A DNA stretch of 64,000 nt from NCBI GenBank assembly GCA_009792885.1, contig WMCF01000021.1, forward strand, positions 1,599,138-1,663,137, given 5' to 3'. Position 1 is the stretch's first letter; every line of letters starts with the position of its first letter. Shown piece by piece: positions 61,851 through 64,000 of the stretch. A model generated the notes under the pieces. It had not been told where the DNA came from and did no database searches. It saw only the letters and a program-made list of their open reading frames with translations. Position numbers and translations under genes: made by a program. This stretch comes from Eremophila alpestris peregrina (Eukaryota; Chordata; Aves; Passeriformes; Alaudidae).

Positions 61851-64000
61851 ACAAACTGAGCCCTCTTGTCCACAGCACTGGGTCAGAGGCCGGGTCAGGC
61901 ATTCCCTGCACTGGGACAGGCTGTCAGAGCCTGGCTCTGGGCTGCTGAGCAGCAAACACTGGCTGTCAGCCCCGAGGGCACAGCAGCGATATTTATATCA
62001 GAGCTAATGGAGGAAAACACCCATCGCTTTCCTGTGATTTACACCCAGCACACCACAGCCCAGCTGAGCCACAGGAGCCCATCCTTCCACCACCTTTCCA
62101 AAACCAGCACCTGAAGCAATGGGACTAGGCTACAGCCAGCCTGCAGGGTGTTTTCTCATGTGAGCAAACACTCACTCGACAAACACTCAGTAAAATGAGT
62201 CACACAAACACAGCTTACCCTAGGGCTGATACTTGATGTGAGACCACATGAGGCTCCAAGCCTTTACTGAACTGCAGTGGAAATAAAACTAGAGGACAAC
62301 CTAGTGACAGTGCTCAAACACATATCCCAAATATTTTGTTACCAATATCTCCAGAGCCCATCTAGGCAGCTTTCTGGTATGAAGAAAATCAGGTTTGGGA
62401 GAGCCAAAAAAAGTCCAGAATGGTACTGGGGGTTGTGCTGAGATTAGAACAGGAGACAATTCTGAACACATGGAAGGGGAAAAAACCAAACCATGGGAAA
62501 AAAAACCCAAACAGAAAACCCACAAGAAAAACAAAGGAATTGTTGTTCAGTTTTGTACTGCACTGTAGGCACTGTGGGATGTCACATCTGGGAGTCCCTG
62601 GGCCACAAAGCTCCTGGACACTGCAGTACCTCAGCCTGCTCTGCAGGTGTCTGCTCACACAGAGCTCCCTGGCCTGTACATGGAACCTCCTGCACCTTTT
62701 AACCACTAATTCATAAAAGTAGCTTCTTGGGATGCAACTGCATACAAAGCCAAAATTCATCTTGTCTCAAACACAGCAAAAAACCGTGTGAAAATACACA
62801 ACTGAAGGTACTTCCCATGGTGTAATCATGTGACAGTTCTTCATAGAGAACAGAACTGTGCAACAAATCCAAAAGCCATGACACTTCTGACTGTGATGAT
62901 TTCACTTCCAAGCTAGCAGCAGGTGAGGACAACACCGTTTGCTCTTTCCAGTATTCAAAGACCGTTTAGCATCAAAAAATCTTTCAGAATGATCACAGTC
63001 CAGGAGAATACATCTAATTCCCTTTAAAATAATTTGGAGCTTCACTGGGTAGAAAATTGCTATTTCTGCTCCAATGCCAGAGAATTCCATTTTTAATTAT
63101 AGAAATTTCTGTTATGCACAATTATAATATTCTTTCATATTCTCCCTCACTCTTAGCTTGAACACACTATTAGCTACTTAAACTACTGCTATGCATTGGG
63201 CAGACACAGGTCACTCCTGCACAGGAATGCTGATGGTCCTGCCTCCAGAATCAGCTCAGACCAAACAACAGAGGATGAAGCGCCTTTTTTTTGTATATTC
63301 TAGGCCAAATTACCCTAACAATCAATGACTATTTGGATGCAACCTTCAGTCAGATGCAATTAGAACATAAAAATATTAAATACTTTCTCCAGAGTGAAGA
63401 TATATGGACTGATGCCTTGTGGAATGCAAGCTAAGGACCAAATTCAGTGAGCAGGGTGAGAAATGCAACATGAGAATCCATAGCAGAAGTCAGTGAAAAA
63501 GAGTAGCCCCTTGCTACTACCTGTGTTTGCAGGATCAGGAAACAGAGGGATAAATTCTAATGTCTCAAACCAATAAACACAAAATTATCTTTACACAATA
63601 ATTAATCATCCTGTAGAATGAATCAGCTGAACCAAAAAATATCAGCCTGTTTCTGAGGAGCTGTTAGGGGCAGCAGCTGGAGATGCACAGCTCCAACCTG
63701 TCCCAGTCAGATGAGAAGACTCCAAACACACAGGAGTGTGTCCAGACACACATCCCCAGGATTAGTGTTTGCAAAGATACAAAGATGATGAACGAGTTGC
63801 TTTAATCCGTGGCTGCATTAAACAGATTGTCTTGTGTCCCAGACCAGTGGGGACAGCTTTTCCAGTTCCAGAGGGAATTTAGTACCTCTGCTGATCAGAA
63901 TCGATAACTTTAATTGGTAGTTGAGAGTTAGGTGCAAGGTGCATTGACACTAATGAAAATTAGTTGCTTAATTTGCCAGTGACACCAGGGAGCATGCTGG

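Larger units (their letters stand above)
59061..64000. other. Intergenic region, right end
   Basis: No recognised gene. I looked for CCNE1, which is the upstream neighbour of URI1 in human, and saw no cyclin-box sequence on either strand. MIR fragments (61740-61850, perhaps 59998-60070) and enhancer-like blocks (60700-60960, 61180-61330) are present. Confidence 0.55.

Overview
The window looks like nuclear DNA from a bird. It holds the 5' part of one split vertebrate gene with consensus splice sites, a CpG-island promoter, fragments of CR1 LINEs in the typical avian 3'-end form, and a few worn MIR-type SINEs. Repeat density is low. I cannot tell which bird from the sequence alone. There is no prokaryotic gene structure, no CRISPR array, no intact mobile element, and I found no tRNA or rRNA gene.

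The one gene I can prove is URI1 (unconventional prefoldin RPB5 interactor), on the minus strand. Four coding exons were rebuilt by hand from splice sites and protein similarity: exon 1 at 25469-25543 (25 codons from the start ATG), exon 2 at 14264-14298 (35 nt), exon 3 at 10182-10260 (79 nt) and exon 4 at 7790-7925 (136 nt). Together they give 325 coding bases, or 108 codons plus one base, in one unbroken frame. They cover the N-terminal prefoldin-like domain. The rest of the gene lies beyond position 1.

Layout: 1-7789 is the start of intron 4, with a MIR near 735-905. 7926-10181 is intron 3 and 10261-14263 is intron 2. 14299-25468 is the long intron 1, with a well-kept MIR at 18655-18890; its 5' end carries a 29-bp GC-rich minisatellite, a palindromic CRE and a CACGTG E-box. 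About 25050-26245 is the promoter CpG island. A compound CR1 insertion (26250-26735) directly abuts it. From there to 64000 I find no recognisable gene. This stretch holds a second CR1 (41630-42180), a third CR1 fragment (58939-59060), MIR pieces, several AT-rich blocks that resemble conserved enhancers, and a gene-less CpG island at 52540-53800 with three families of tandem repeats and a good CTCF motif. An assembly gap (52013-52085) is flanked by a repeated 90-bp segment and is probably a false duplication.

I did not find a previously undescribed biological system here. The points most worth a second look are the orphan CpG island with its CTCF site, the regulatory cluster and minisatellite at the start of URI1 intron 1, the frame-shifting 35-nt exon 2, and the candidate conserved elements upstream.
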